A stretch of 64,000 nucleotides of DNA from Syntrophaceae bacterium UBA6109 (lineage in GTDB: Bacteria; Desulfobacterota; Syntrophia; Syntrophales; UBA6109), in the NCBI GenBank assembly GCA_002428445.1, contig DIWJ01000084.1, positions 12,181 to 76,180 on the forward strand, read 5' to 3'. The notes beneath the pieces are model-generated. The model saw nothing but the letters and a program-made list of their open reading frames with translations, was not told the origin of the DNA and did not search any database. This document shows positions 35,513 to 45,099 of the stretch, piece after piece. The stretch's first letter is position 1. Every line of letters starts with the position of its first letter. The position numbers were made by a program, and so were the translations under genes.

Positions 35513-36286
35513 ATGAAGATCCATCCCACGGCCGTCATTTCACCCGATGCCCGTCTCGAGGAAGGCGTCGAGATCGGTCCCTATGCCTATGTGGGACCTT
35601 TCGTGAACATCGGGAAAAACACCGTCATCGGCCCCCATGCCGTCGTTCAGGAGCACACCGATATCGGCGAAGGCTGCCGCATCTACCAGTTCGCGTCGAT
35701 CGGTGGCGAGCCCCAGGATCTGAAGTACAAGGGCGAAATCACGAAGGTCATCATCGGCAGTTTCAATACGATTCGCGAATACGTCACGATCAATCGCGCA
35801 ACGACCGCCGATATCGGCGTCACCATGATCGGCGATCGCAATCTCATCATGGCGTATTGCCACGTCGCCCACAATTGCAAGCTCGGCAACAACATCATCA
35901 TGGCCAACGCGGCGAACCTTGCCGGGCATATCCATGTCGAGGATTACGCCATCATCGGGGGTCTTTCGGGCATCCACCAGTTCGCGAGGATCGGCGCGCA
36001 CTGCATCGTCGGCGGGGCTTCGGCCGTGGCCAAGGATGTTCCTCCCTTCCTGATGGTCTCGGGGAATTATGCGAAACCCTACGGTCTTAACCTGATCGGG
36101 TTGCGGCGCCGGGGTTTCCAGGAAGAGACCATCCAGGCGCTCAAACGGACCTATCGCCTCGTCTTCCGCTCCGCCCTGCTTCTGTCGGAGGCCATAGCCA
36201 GAATTCAGCAGGAAGTCCCGGATCTTCCCGAAGTCCGCCAGTTCGTCGAATTTCTTCGGACCTCCCGCAGGGGGATCTGCCGGTAA
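35513..36286 (+). CDS. lpxA: UDP-GlcNAc (or GlcNAc3N) O/N-acyltransferase
   Basis: A 257-residue beta-helix acyltransferase with the catalytic His in [13 protein letters not shown], the loop [16 protein letters not shown] and the LpxA C-terminal helical part ([19 protein letters not shown]). First step of lipid A. GGAAGAGGTTTGTGCCC precedes ATG 35513. The 111-bp gap after lpxD holds no fabZ, which normally separates the two genes. The following GnnA-like gene suggests the ancestor used an amino-sugar substrate. Confidence 0.95.
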   Translation: MKIHPTAVISPDARLEEGVEIGPYAYVGPFVNIGKNTVIGPHAVVQEHTDIGEGCRIYQFASIGGEPQDLKYKGEITKVIIGSFNTIREYVTINRATTADIGVTMIGDRNLIMAYCHVAHNCKLGNNIIMANAANLAGHIHVEDYAIIGGLSGIHQFARIGAHCIVGGASAVAKDVPPFLMVSGNYAKPYGLNLIGLRRRGFQEETIQALKRTYRLVFRSALLLSEAIARIQQEVPDLPEVRQFVEFLRTSRRGICR

Positions 36287-36292
36287 TTGCCT

Positions 36293-37234
36293 ATGAAAAT
36301 TCATAAGGTAGGAGTGGTAGGTGTCGGCCACCTTGGCACATACCACCTGCAAAAATATCAAAAGCTTCAGGCGTCTATCGCTGCCGTTGCGGACAGCTCG
36401 CCCGAACGGGCAAAGGTTGCGGCGGACCTCTATGGATGCCCCGCCTTTACGGACTACCGGGAAATGACCGGTGCGGTAGATGCGGTCAGTATCGCTGTCC
36501 CGACGGCTTTTCACCATGCGGTCGCTTCGGTCTTTCTCGATGCGGGAGTCCACGTTCTTCTCGAGAAGCCGATCGCAACGACCCTGGAGGAGGCGGATGA
36601 TCTCATCGCCCGCGCGGACCGGAAAGGCGTCGTCCTGCAGGTGGGATTCGTCGAACGGTTCAACCCGGCCATCGTCGCCCTCGAGCAGGTCATCGACAGA
36701 CCCATGTTTATCGAGACGCATCGGCTTCATCCATTTTTCGAGCGCGGGACGGACGTCGACGTCGTTCTGGATCTCATGGTTCATGATCTCGACATCATCC
36801 TGAATTTCGTCCGCTCGCCGCTTCAGCGCGTCGAGGCGGTTGGAATCCCGGTCCTCTCGGAAAAGGTCGATATCGCCAACGCGCGCATCGTCTTCGAGAA
36901 CGGATGCGTCGCCAACATTACCGCCAGCCGCGTCACCGGCAAGACCATGCAGAAGATCCGCTTTTTCGGCCCGGAGGGTTATCATTCCGTCGACTACGCA
37001 AAACGGGAGTTGGTCTCGCTCGGCAGGAGGAAGAAGGGGAACGGAGAAACGGAAATCGTCGACAACAAGGTCGCGGTCAGGCTGCAGGATCCGCTGGAAG
37101 AAGAGATCCGGTCCTTTCTGGAGGCGGCAGCCAACGGCGGGGAGCCCAAAGTGTCCGGCAGGGAGGCGCGGAAATCCTTGGCCCTGGCCCTGGCCATTCT
37201 CCAGGCCATGAAAACACAGGAGGCGCTGCTGTGA
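36293..37234 (+). CDS. Gfo/Idh/MocA oxidoreductase, GnnA-like
   Basis: A protein of about 313 residues with the NAD loop VGVVGVGHLGTYH, EKPIATTLEEADDLI in strand 5, and the C-terminal beta-sheet domain with VLDLMVHDLDIIL. Members located between lpxA and lpxB oxidise the 3-OH of UDP-GlcNAc (GnnA) so that the transaminase GnnB can make UDP-GlcNAc3N for amide-linked lipid A. That position and the adjacent GnnB-like remnant support the GnnA assignment, which remains an inference. Its TGA overlaps the next GTG. Confidence 0.8.
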   Translation: MKIHKVGVVGVGHLGTYHLQKYQKLQASIAAVADSSPERAKVAADLYGCPAFTDYREMTGAVDAVSIAVPTAFHHAVASVFLDAGVHVLLEKPIATTLEEADDLIARADRKGVVLQVGFVERFNPAIVALEQVIDRPMFIETHRLHPFFERGTDVDVVLDLMVHDLDIILNFVRSPLQRVEAVGIPVLSEKVDIANARIVFENGCVANITASRVTGKTMQKIRFFGPEGYHSVDYAKRELVSLGRRKKGNGETEIVDNKVAVRLQDPLEEEIRSFLEAAANGGEPKVSGREARKSLALALAILQAMKTQEALL

Positions 37235-37482
37235 TCCAGAGGGTCGACCTGAAGCGGCAGGGTCATGCCATGAAAGAGGAAATTGACGGCGCCGTCCAGG
37301 AGGTGCTGTCGAGCACGCAGTTTATCCCCGGCCCGAACATCGCGCAGCGTTCCCTCCGTCATCAGGAAGTCTTCGCCACCCCCCTGCCGGGAGAACCGGA
37401 GAAGATGCCGGCGAGCGAAGCCCTTGCCGCCACGGAGCAAGAGATCCGGCGGATCGGCAACGTGATCAACCATGCAATCTGA
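37231..37482 (+). pseudogene. GnnB-like DegT aminotransferase with internal deletion
   Basis: An in-frame 83-codon stretch starting GTG (GTGA overlap with the GnnA-like gene, AGGAGG upstream). Residues 4-36 (VDLKRQGHAMKEEIDGAVQE, then STQFIPGPN) are the exact opening of DegT/DnrJ transaminases. Residues about 38-80 (LRHQEVFATPLPGEPEKMPA, then EQEIRRIGNVIN) look like the C-terminal end of the same family. The 290 or so residues between, including the PLP Lys and Asp, are gone. The frame is kept and runs 11 bp into lpxB. It cannot be an active transaminase. Confidence 0.75.
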
Positions 37483-38668
37483 ACGCCCCCTGTCTCCCGA
37501 CCGGCCCGCCGGAAACGGCGGAACAGCTTCGCGGCGAATTCTCATCGTCGCAGGAGAAGCCTCGGGCGACCTGCACGGATCGAACCTTGTCCGTCAGATG
37601 AAAACCCTCGAACCGGGACTTCGTTTCTACGGCGTGGGCGGGAGGAAAATGCGGGAAGCAGGCGTGGAGCTGACCGCGGATATCGCCGATATGGCGGTTG
37701 TCGGCCTGACCGAGGTTGTAAAGAAAATCCCCGCGATCCTCGGCGTTCGGCAAAGATTGAAGTCCTCCCTGGACCGGGAAAGACCCGACCTGGCCATCCT
37801 CATCGATTATCCCGACTTCAATCTGCCGATGGCGAAACTGGCCCAAAGCAGGGGAATCCCGGTTTTCTATTACATCAGCCCGCAGGTCTGGGCCTGGCGA
37901 AAGGGAAGGATCGGACAGATCGGAAGAACCGTCGATAAAATGGCCGTCATCCTGCCCTTTGAAGAGGAAATTTACCGCGCCTCCGGCGTGGACGTCTCCT
38001 TCGTCGGCCATCCGCTCCTGGACGCCGTCAAGATCCGGTACAGCCGGGACGAGGCCTTGCGCAGATTCGGTCTGGCGGAAGGGCTCCGGACGGTCGCCCT
38101 GCTGCCGGGAAGCCGCCCTTCCGAAGTGGAGAGGATGCTGCCGGAGATGATGAAGATGGCCGCCATCCTCGAGCGGAAGCTTCCGTCCCTCCAGTTCGTG
38201 CTGCCCGTCGCAGACAGTCTTCGGGCGGAAACGGTGGAGGATATCCTGCGCCTCTTCGGAACGAAGATCGCGCTTGTTCGCGACGACATTTACGACGCCA
38301 TCGCCCTGGCCGATCTGGCCGTTGTGACATCGGGAACGGCCACATTGGAAACCGCCTTGCTGGAAAAACCGATGATCATCGTGTACAAGATATCAAGGCT
38401 GTCTTACGCCGTGGGCAGGGTGGTCATCAAGGTGCCCTGCATCGGCCTCGTTAACATCATCGCCGGAAAAAAAATCGTGCCGGAGTTGATTCAGGATGAA
38501 GCCCGGGCGGAACGGATGGCGGCCGAAGCGATGGACATCCTGGAATCCCCGGAGCGGCAGTCGACCATGAAACGGGAGTTGGCCCTGCTGCGCCGGAACA
38601 TGGGAACGGCGGGGGCCTCCGAACGGGCCGCCCGCATCGCCCTCGCCACGATGCAGAAATTTCGTTAA
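37472..38668 (+). CDS. lpxB: Lipid-A-disaccharide synthase
   Basis: A 398-residue GT19 enzyme: VAGEASGDLHGSNLV at the N terminus, YISPQVWAWRKGRI in the middle, FVGHPLLD and LLPGSRPSEVERMLP in the second domain, and VTSGTATLETALLEKPMII near the UDP site. It joins lipid X and UDP-diacylglucosamine. The N-terminal 20 residues are poorly conserved, so a later start is possible. Follows the GnnB remnant with an 11-bp overlap. Confidence 0.95.
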   Translation: MQSERPLSPDRPAGNGGTASRRILIVAGEASGDLHGSNLVRQMKTLEPGLRFYGVGGRKMREAGVELTADIADMAVVGLTEVVKKIPAILGVRQRLKSSLDRERPDLAILIDYPDFNLPMAKLAQSRGIPVFYYISPQVWAWRKGRIGQIGRTVDKMAVILPFEEEIYRASGVDVSFVGHPLLDAVKIRYSRDEALRRFGLAEGLRTVALLPGSRPSEVERMLPEMMKMAAILERKLPSLQFVLPVADSLRAETVEDILRLFGTKIALVRDDIYDAIALADLAVVTSGTATLETALLEKPMIIVYKISRLSYAVGRVVIKVPCIGLVNIIAGKKIVPELIQDEARAERMAAEAMDILESPERQSTMKRELALLRRNMGTAGASERAARIALATMQKFR

Positions 38669-38688
38669 GAAAGAACGTCAGGACGCTC

Positions 38689-40440
38689 ATGGAAATCTTC
38701 AAACGATTGCTCCAACTTGCCAAGCCTTACATGGCGCGCTTCCTGATAGCCATGGGCTGCATGCTCGTCGTCGGAGCCTGCACATCGGGGCTCGCATTTC
38801 TGGTCAAACCTGCCCTCGACGGCATCTTTTTCAACCGGGACGCCTCAACGCTCAAATGGATTCCCATCGCCGTTGTCGCGATCTACTTCATCAAGGGCGC
38901 CTGCAACTACTCGCAGACGATTCTCATGAGCTACATCGGCCTCCGGATCATCGCCGATCTGCGCAATCGCCTGTACCGCCAGATCCAGATGCAGTCCCTC
39001 GCTTTCTTCACCAAGAATCCTACGGGGATCCTGATGTCGCGGATCACCAATGACGTGGGATTCATCCAGGGAGCGGTATCGGAAGCGATTACGAGCCTCC
39101 TCAAGGATTCCTCGACCCTGATCGGCCTCGTCTTCGTGATCTTCTATCAGGATTGGAAGCTCGCCATCATCGCGATGTTCGTTTTTCCGCTCACCATTTA
39201 TCCCATCGCAAAGTTCGGCCAGAAGATGCGCAGCGTCGCAACGCGGACCCAGTTGACCTGGGGATCCCTGAGCAGTCTCCTGCAGGAGACGATCGCCGGG
39301 ACAAGGATCGTCAAGGCTTTCGGCATGGAAGAATACGAAAACGGGAGATTCGCCGCAGAGAACGAGCGCCTTTTCCGCCTCAACCTGAAGGCCGTCTCGA
39401 TCACCGCCCTGTCGAGCCCCCTCATGGAATTCCTCGGCGGAATCGGAATCGCCGTCATCATCTTCTACGGCGGCTACCAGGTCCTCCAGGGAAACTCCAC
39501 GCCGGGAACGTTCTTCTCGTTCCTCACCGCGCTGATCATGCTTTACGAACCGGTCAAGAGGCTCACCAACGTCAACAATACGATCCAACAGGGAATCGCC
39601 GGCGCCGAAAGGGTCTTCCGCACAATCGACGCCCTGCCGGAGATCCGCAACAAGCCGGATGCGCTTCCCCTTCCGACAATTTCAAACACAATCGAGATCC
39701 GCAACGTGGGATTCGCCTACGAAGATGCGCCTGTCCTGAAAGATGTCCGCCTTACCATCCGCGCGGGAGAGGCGATCGCGTTTGTGGGAACGAGCGGCAG
39801 CGGGAAGACCACGCTGGTGAACCTGATCCCCCGGTTCTACGATGTCGGAGAAGGCCAGATCCTGATCGACGGCCGCGATATCCGGGACGTGACGATCGAG
39901 TCCCTGCGCGCCCAGATCGGTATCGTCACCCAGCAGACGATCCTTTTCAACGACACCGTGCGGAACAACATCGCCTACGGAAGCAGGGAAAAATCGGAAG
40001 AAGACATCATCCGGGCGGCCCGGGCGGCCAATGCCCACGATTTCATCGCCAACCTGCCGCAGGGCTACGACACAATCATCGGCGAACAGGGAGCGAAGCT
40101 TTCCGGCGGAGAGAGGCAGCGGATCTCCATCGCCCGTGCCCTGCTCAAGGATGCGCCGATTCTCATCCTCGACGAGGCGACCTCCTCGCTCGACACGGAG
40201 GCGGAAAGCGAGGTGCAGATCGCCCTGGAAAACCTCATGAAGGGCCGGACGACGCTGGTGATCGCGCACCGTCTTTCGACAATCCGCAATGCGGACCGCA
40301 TCATCGTCCTCGCGAACGGCCGGATTATCGAGGAGGGCACGCACGAATCCCTGATGGCGCTGCAGGGCGAGTACTGTCGACTCTACTCGATGCAATTCCG
40401 GGAAGAAGGCGACAACGGGGAAAATGGCCGGGTTACGTGA
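38689..40440 (+). CDS. msbA: Lipid A flippase MsbA (ABC transporter)
   Basis: A 583-residue half-transporter: six membrane helices (about 15-310) with FFTKNPTGILMSRITNDVGF in the first coupling loop, then the ATPase with Walker A VGTSGSGKTTLV, signature LSGGERQRISIARAL, Walker B ILILDEATSSLD and His switch VIAHRLSTI. Flips core-lipid A across the inner membrane. AGGACGCTC precedes the ATG. Overlaps lpxK by 17 bp. Confidence 0.93.
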   Translation: MEIFKRLLQLAKPYMARFLIAMGCMLVVGACTSGLAFLVKPALDGIFFNRDASTLKWIPIAVVAIYFIKGACNYSQTILMSYIGLRIIADLRNRLYRQIQMQSLAFFTKNPTGILMSRITNDVGFIQGAVSEAITSLLKDSSTLIGLVFVIFYQDWKLAIIAMFVFPLTIYPIAKFGQKMRSVATRTQLTWGSLSSLLQETIAGTRIVKAFGMEEYENGRFAAENERLFRLNLKAVSITALSSPLMEFLGGIGIAVIIFYGGYQVLQGNSTPGTFFSFLTALIMLYEPVKRLTNVNNTIQQGIAGAERVFRTIDALPEIRNKPDALPLPTISNTIEIRNVGFAYEDAPVLKDVRLTIRAGEAIAFVGTSGSGKTTLVNLIPRFYDVGEGQILIDGRDIRDVTIESLRAQIGIVTQQTILFNDTVRNNIAYGSREKSEEDIIRAARAANAHDFIANLPQGYDTIIGEQGAKLSGGERQRISIARALLKDAPILILDEATSSLDTEAESEVQIALENLMKGRTTLVIAHRLSTIRNADRIIVLANGRIIEEGTHESLMALQGEYCRLYSMQFREEGDNGENGRVT

Positions 40441-41536
40441 CGTCCTGCAATCCATCTGGAGCGAATCGCCGGGAGGGAGTCGCAGGACCGCCCTGACCGC
40501 CCTGCTGTCCGTCCTGTCCCGTCCCTATGGCGCGGCGGTCTGGCTGCGCAGCAGTTTGTACGACCGGGCGCTGCTTCCGCGGCACAGGCTCCCCTGCCGC
40601 GTCGTCAGCATCGGCAACGTGACGGTGGGGGGAACGGGCAAGACGCCCTTCGCCATCTTTCTGGCGGGCATCTTGAAGAACAGAGGGTTCCGGCCCTGCG
40701 TCCTGAGCCGCGGCTACGGCGCGGCAAAAACGGCGCACGCGGGAATCGTCTCGGACGGCGAACGCATCTTAGCCCGCTATCCGGAGACCGGGGACGAACC
40801 GCTCCTCATCGCCCGCTCTCTGAGCGGCATCCCCGTCATCACCGGGGCGGACCGCGTCTTGACCGGCAGAGAAGCCCTCAACCGATTCGGGGCCGACGTC
40901 CTTGTCCTCGACGACGCATTTCAGCACCGGCGGCTGCATCGCGATGTCGACATCGTCCTCGTGGATTCCGGCCGCCCTTTCGGAAATGGCTTTCTCCTGC
41001 CGCGCGGCCCCTTGCGGGAACCCGTTGGCGCTCTCCGGCGGGCAGACCTGATCGTCCGCATCGGTCCTGCTGAGCGGGGGACGCCGGCCGAACTGATCGC
41101 CGCACTCGGGGACCGCCCGGCGGAGATCTTCTCGGGCCGCAGGGAACCGAGGGATCTGCGCTGCGGCGCGGCCGGATCGTCTCTCCCGCTCGAAATGCTG
41201 AGGGAAAGACGCATCGCCGCTTTTGCGGGCATCGCCTCTCCGGCCGCATTCCGAAAGACGCTGGAACTCCTGCAGGCGCGGGTAGTCCGGTTCCTTGCCT
41301 TCCCCGACCATCATCCTTACGGGGACAAGGACATCGCGAGGATTCGCCGGGAATCGGCGGAGGCGGGGGCGGAGATCATCGTCACGACGGAAAAAGACGG
41401 CGTCCGGCTGGAATCCTTTCCCGGATTCCTGTCGGAGCTGAAGCAGCTTCGCGTCGCGATCGCGATGACGCCTTCCGAAGGCCCCTTCGTGGAGGCACTT
41501 TTAAGGCGACTTTGTCAGGAGACTCATGACCGCTGA
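40424..41536 (+). CDS. lpxK: Tetraacyldisaccharide 4'-kinase
   Basis: A 370-residue P-loop kinase with an N-terminal membrane-associated helix (PYGAAVWLRSSLYDRALLP), the P-loop VGGTGKTPFAIF, VLSRGYGAAKT, DEPLLIARSL, VLDDAFQHRRL with the catalytic Asp, and FPDHHPYGDKDI. Adds the 4'-phosphate of lipid A. Translation is probably coupled to msbA (17-bp overlap) and to the acyltransferase (11-bp overlap). Confidence 0.95.
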   Translation: MAGLRDVLQSIWSESPGGSRRTALTALLSVLSRPYGAAVWLRSSLYDRALLPRHRLPCRVVSIGNVTVGGTGKTPFAIFLAGILKNRGFRPCVLSRGYGAAKTAHAGIVSDGERILARYPETGDEPLLIARSLSGIPVITGADRVLTGREALNRFGADVLVLDDAFQHRRLHRDVDIVLVDSGRPFGNGFLLPRGPLREPVGALRRADLIVRIGPAERGTPAELIAALGDRPAEIFSGRREPRDLRCGAAGSSLPLEMLRERRIAAFAGIASPAAFRKTLELLQARVVRFLAFPDHHPYGDKDIARIRRESAEAGAEIIVTTEKDGVRLESFPGFLSELKQLRVAIAMTPSEGPFVEALLRRLCQETHDR

Positions 41537-42422
41537 TAACGGCAGAATGTCGCGGGCGATTCTCGCGCCCTTCCGATCGATCCCGGCGAATCTGCGGAAA
41601 CACCTGTTCGCCGGGCTGTTCGATCTGTTCTACTATCTGTCACCGCGGCAGCGCCTGATCGCCATCCACAACCTCAAATGTGCCTTCCCCGAAAAGGACA
41701 TGGCGGAGATCCGCTCCATTGCCAAAGGCGTGTACCGAACCATGGGAATCGTGGCGGCGGAATTCTTCGATATCCCCGGGCTGTCGCGGGAGACGATCGG
41801 CGAGTTCGTGGAGCACTCGGAGGGAATCGAACGGTGCCTTGCGGCCCTGGAGAAGAAGCGGGGACTCCTCATGTTCGGAGCCCACTTCGGAAACTGGGAG
41901 CTGGAGGCTGCGGTATTCTCTCTCCTGGTCCGCCCCGTGACCGTGATCTACCGCCCCCTTGACAGCAAGGTCCTGGACGACCTCGTTCTCCACGTCCGGT
42001 CGGCGTCGGGCAACATCCCCCTCGCCAAGGACCGGGCGATGCGGCAGATGCTCCGGGTGCTGAAGGACAACGGGGTCCTGGGCATTCTTGTCGATCAGAA
42101 CATGGCCTGGCAGGAAGGCGTCTTCGTCGATTTCTTCGGACGTCCCGCCTGCACGACGGACGGGTTGGCGCTGCTGGCTCTCCATACGGGGGCGCCGGTG
42201 GTGCCGGCCTTCCTGATCCGGCAGCCCAACGGCAAGTATCGCTTCGTCGTCGGCGAGGAAGTCCCGACGGTACGTACAGGCGACAAGGCCCATGACGTTC
42301 TCGCCAATACGCAGAATTACACCCGGATCGTCGAGGAAACCGTGCAGCGCTATCCCGATCAGTGGCTGTGGATCCACCAGCGATGGAAGACGAAAACCTG
42401 CCAGGTGGTCAAGACAAAATGA
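41526..42422 (+). CDS. lpxL: Lipid A late acyltransferase (LpxL/HtrB family)
   Basis: A 298-residue protein of the lysophospholipid acyltransferase family with the catalytic H-x4-E motif in GAHFGNWELEAA and later LVDQNMAWQEGVFVDFFGRP, as in LpxL/LpxM. Transfers a secondary acyl chain to lipid A. CAGGAGACTC precedes the ATG. The N-terminal membrane helix is weak compared with E. coli LpxL. Which acyl site it serves cannot be read from sequence. Confidence 0.88.
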   Translation: MTADNGRMSRAILAPFRSIPANLRKHLFAGLFDLFYYLSPRQRLIAIHNLKCAFPEKDMAEIRSIAKGVYRTMGIVAAEFFDIPGLSRETIGEFVEHSEGIERCLAALEKKRGLLMFGAHFGNWELEAAVFSLLVRPVTVIYRPLDSKVLDDLVLHVRSASGNIPLAKDRAMRQMLRVLKDNGVLGILVDQNMAWQEGVFVDFFGRPACTTDGLALLALHTGAPVVPAFLIRQPNGKYRFVVGEEVPTVRTGDKAHDVLANTQNYTRIVEETVQRYPDQWLWIHQRWKTKTCQVVKTK

Positions 42423-43492
42423 CGAAGAAAGCGATCAACCTGCGCCCCTTTGCGGGGTTCGGAAATATCCTCATCCGCGGAACCAACTGGATCGGCGATG
42501 CCGTACTGACGTTGCCGTCCCTGGCGGCCGTGCGGGCCGCCTTTCCTGCCGCCCACATCACAGTCCTGGCAAAACCCTGGGTCGCGGAAGTCTATGCGCT
42601 GAGTCCGGAGATCGACAGGGTGATCCCCTACCAGCGGCCGGGAGTCCATGAAGGGATCAAAGGCCTGATTCGCCTTGCCGGGGAGCTGCGCGTCCGCCGG
42701 TTCGACGCCGTCATCCTGCTGCAGAACGCCATCGAGGCGGCCATTCTTTCCTGCCTCGCCCGCATCCCCGTCCGGGCCGGATACGGAACGGACGGCCGGG
42801 GACTGCTTCTCACCCACTCGGTGAAGAAGATGCGCGGCATCGGGAACCTCCATCAAACCCGCTATTATCTGGAAATGGTCAAGGCCCTGGGATGCCGGGA
42901 AACGGCGAGGGAAATCCGCCTCGCAACGACGCCATCGCATGAGGCGTTGGCCGACAAACGGCTGGAGGGGACCGGGCTCGCCGGGAAACACCCGCTCGTC
43001 GGCATTGCCCCCGGCGCGGCCTATGGGCCTGCCAAGCGGTGGTTCCCGGAACGATTCGCCGCCGTCGCCGATCGGCTGATCGCGGACGAAGGCGCGTCGA
43101 TCATCCTCTTCGGAAGCGCCGGCGACAGACCTGCCGCCGCGGCCGTCGCCCGGCGCGCGGCAGGCTCCCTCGCCGACATCGCCGGCCAGACGGATCTCAA
43201 GGAAGCGATCGCCGTCATGGCCCGCTGCGATCTTTTTATCTCCAACGATTCCGGACTGATGCATCTTTCCGCCGCCTTGGGGGTGCCCACCGTTGCGATC
43301 TTCGGCTCCACCAATCCCGTGACGACGGGACCCGTCGGCAAGCGCAGCGTCATCGTCCGGCGGGAGGTCGATTGCAGTCCCTGCCTGAAGACGGATTGTC
43401 CCACGGACTTCCGCTGCATGGACCGGATCACGGCGGACGACGTACTGGAAGCCGCCAAGGGCCTTCTGCAGAAACAGGCGGAAAAGAACTGA
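42419..43492 (+). CDS. waaF: ADP-heptose--LPS heptosyltransferase II
   Basis: A 357-residue GT9 enzyme: ILIRGTNWIGDAVLTLPSLA at the N terminus is the WaaF signature; GIAPGAAYGPAKRWFPERFA and SNDSGLMHLSAALGVPTVAIFGSTNP form the ADP-heptose site; DCSPCLKTDC is the Cys-rich motif of the family. Adds the second heptose of the inner core. ATGA overlap with the acyltransferase stop fixes the start. Confidence 0.92.
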   Translation: MTKKAINLRPFAGFGNILIRGTNWIGDAVLTLPSLAAVRAAFPAAHITVLAKPWVAEVYALSPEIDRVIPYQRPGVHEGIKGLIRLAGELRVRRFDAVILLQNAIEAAILSCLARIPVRAGYGTDGRGLLLTHSVKKMRGIGNLHQTRYYLEMVKALGCRETAREIRLATTPSHEALADKRLEGTGLAGKHPLVGIAPGAAYGPAKRWFPERFAAVADRLIADEGASIILFGSAGDRPAAAAVARRAAGSLADIAGQTDLKEAIAVMARCDLFISNDSGLMHLSAALGVPTVAIFGSTNPVTTGPVGKRSVIVRREVDCSPCLKTDCPTDFRCMDRITADDVLEAAKGLLQKQAEKN

Positions 43493-43504
43493 AGAGATCA
43501 GACG

Positions 43505-44077
43505 ATGGAACGGAAGAAGAAATTTGCCGCCGTCTTTCTCGACCGCGACGGAACGATCAACGAAGAGGTCGGCTATCTCGACCGCCTGGAGCGGCTGCGC
43601 ATCCTCCCCGGCGCGGCGGAAGCGGTACGGCGGATCAACGAAAGCGGATTGAAGGCCGTCGTCATCACCAACCAGTCCGGCGTGGCGCGGGGCTATTTCA
43701 CAGAGGAATTCGTCCGGACCGTTCACGAGCGCATCCGCGAAGCGCTGCGGCGCGAGGGGGCGGAGATCGACGGATTTTACTATTGCCCCCACCACCCGTC
43801 GGAGGGTATAGGGGATTATCGAAGAAGCTGCGACTGCCGCAAACCGGCGACGGGAATGCTGAAGCAGGCGGGCGAAGAACTGGATATCGATCTCAGCCGG
43901 TCCTATTTCGTCGGCGATACGCTCAAGGATGTCGAGACGGGGCTGCGGGCCGGCACCAGGACTGTCCTCGTCAGAACCGGATACGGAGCGTCGGAAATTC
44001 CGTCTGATATCCGCCCCGACTGCACGGCAACGGACCTCCTGGACGCGGTGCGATGGATCCTCAAGGACAGCGCATGA
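43505..44077 (+). CDS. gmhB: D-glycero-D-manno-heptose 1,7-bisphosphate 7-phosphatase
   Basis: A 190-residue HAD phosphatase: FLDRDGTINEEVGYL (Asp nucleophile and general acid), TNQSGVARGYF, the zinc loop YYCPHHPSEG...CDCRKP (Cys, His, Cys, Cys) and VGDTLKDVETGLRAGTRTVL. Makes heptose 1-phosphate for the ADP-heptose used by WaaF/WaaC, its direct neighbours. ATGA overlap with waaC. Confidence 0.95.
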   Translation: MERKKKFAAVFLDRDGTINEEVGYLDRLERLRILPGAAEAVRRINESGLKAVVITNQSGVARGYFTEEFVRTVHERIREALRREGAEIDGFYYCPHHPSEGIGDYRRSCDCRKPATGMLKQAGEELDIDLSRSYFVGDTLKDVETGLRAGTRTVLVRTGYGASEIPSDIRPDCTATDLLDAVRWILKDSA

Positions 44078-45099
44078 ACATCCTGATCGTCAAACTCAGC
44101 GCCATCGGCGACGTCGTCCACACCCTGCCGTCGCTCGCCGCACTGCGGAAACGTTTTCCCGACGCCCACATCAGTTGGGCCGTTGAGGAGGCCGCAGCGG
44201 ACCTCATCTGCGGCCACCCCCATCTCGATCGCGTTCTCGTCTCCGGACGCAAGACATGGCTGCGGCGGATGGGTGACGGGCAAATTGCGCCCCCCTTCCG
44301 GGAAATCGGCAGGTTCTTTCGAGAACTCCGGGAGCGGCCTTACGATCTCGTCATCGACTTCCACGGGCTTTTCAAGAGCGCGGCGGTCGTTTTTCTGAGC
44401 GGGGGCAAGCGCAGGTTGGGTTACAAAAGCATGCAGGAGATGAGCGGCCTCTTCCTGAACGAAAAAATACCGGAGGACATGACGAAACACGCCGTCGACC
44501 GGTATCTCGATTTTGTGGCTCATCTTGGCGGGGAGACCGCCGAGAAGGAATTTCTCATCCCGATCGGAGAAGAAAACCGGAAGCGCATCGACCTCCTGAT
44601 GAAGCGAGCCGGCATCGAGGCGGGAAATGACTTTGTCGCCGTGAGCCCGGAGGCGTTATGGCCGACGAAGCTCTGGGACGACGGACGCTTCGCCGAACTT
44701 TGCGACCGGATCCGAAGCGATCTCCGCCTCCCCGTTATCCTGACCGGCGCCGACCGCGGCGCCGTGCTGCCGGTCCGGGAACGGATGAAAGAGACTTACG
44801 TGGACCTTGCGGGACGGACGACGCTGCGCGATCTTGCGGAGCTGTACCGGCGGGCAAGGGTTGTCGTCACGACGGATTCCGGCCCCATGCACATCGCCGC
44901 CGCCGTCGGGACGAAGGTCGTCGCACTTTTCGGGCCGACCGATCCGGCAAGGACGGGTCCCTACGGCGAAGGTCACCGCGTCATCCGAAAGAGTATGGAA
45001 TGCAGTCCCTGTTTTCTGAGGAACTGCAATCATAAAACCTGCATGGGCGGCATTTCAGTGGAGGAAGTATTCGCCGCAGTTCAAGGAGCGTTGTCATGA
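44074..45099 (+). CDS. waaC: LPS heptosyltransferase I
   Basis: A 341-residue GT9 enzyme starting MNILIVKLSAIGDVVHTLPS, the WaaC hallmark, with ISWAVEEAAADLI, VIDFHGLFKSAAV, TTDSGPMHIAAAVGTKVVALFGPTDPARTGPYG and CSPCFLRNCNHKTCM. Adds the first heptose to Kdo. Start fixed by ATGA overlap with gmhB; an upstream in-frame ATG at 44053 is less likely. Its stop overlaps the PagL-like gene by ATGA. Confidence 0.92.
   Translation: MNILIVKLSAIGDVVHTLPSLAALRKRFPDAHISWAVEEAAADLICGHPHLDRVLVSGRKTWLRRMGDGQIAPPFREIGRFFRELRERPYDLVIDFHGLFKSAAVVFLSGGKRRLGYKSMQEMSGLFLNEKIPEDMTKHAVDRYLDFVAHLGGETAEKEFLIPIGEENRKRIDLLMKRAGIEAGNDFVAVSPEALWPTKLWDDGRFAELCDRIRSDLRLPVILTGADRGAVLPVRERMKETYVDLAGRTTLRDLAELYRRARVVVTTDSGPMHIAAAVGTKVVALFGPTDPARTGPYGEGHRVIRKSMECSPCFLRNCNHKTCMGGISVEEVFAAVQGALS

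Noticed and set aside
42359..43795. 478-codon antisense frame over waaF and gmhB
   Set aside because: Both plus-strand genes have full family motifs, so the antisense frame is a by-product.
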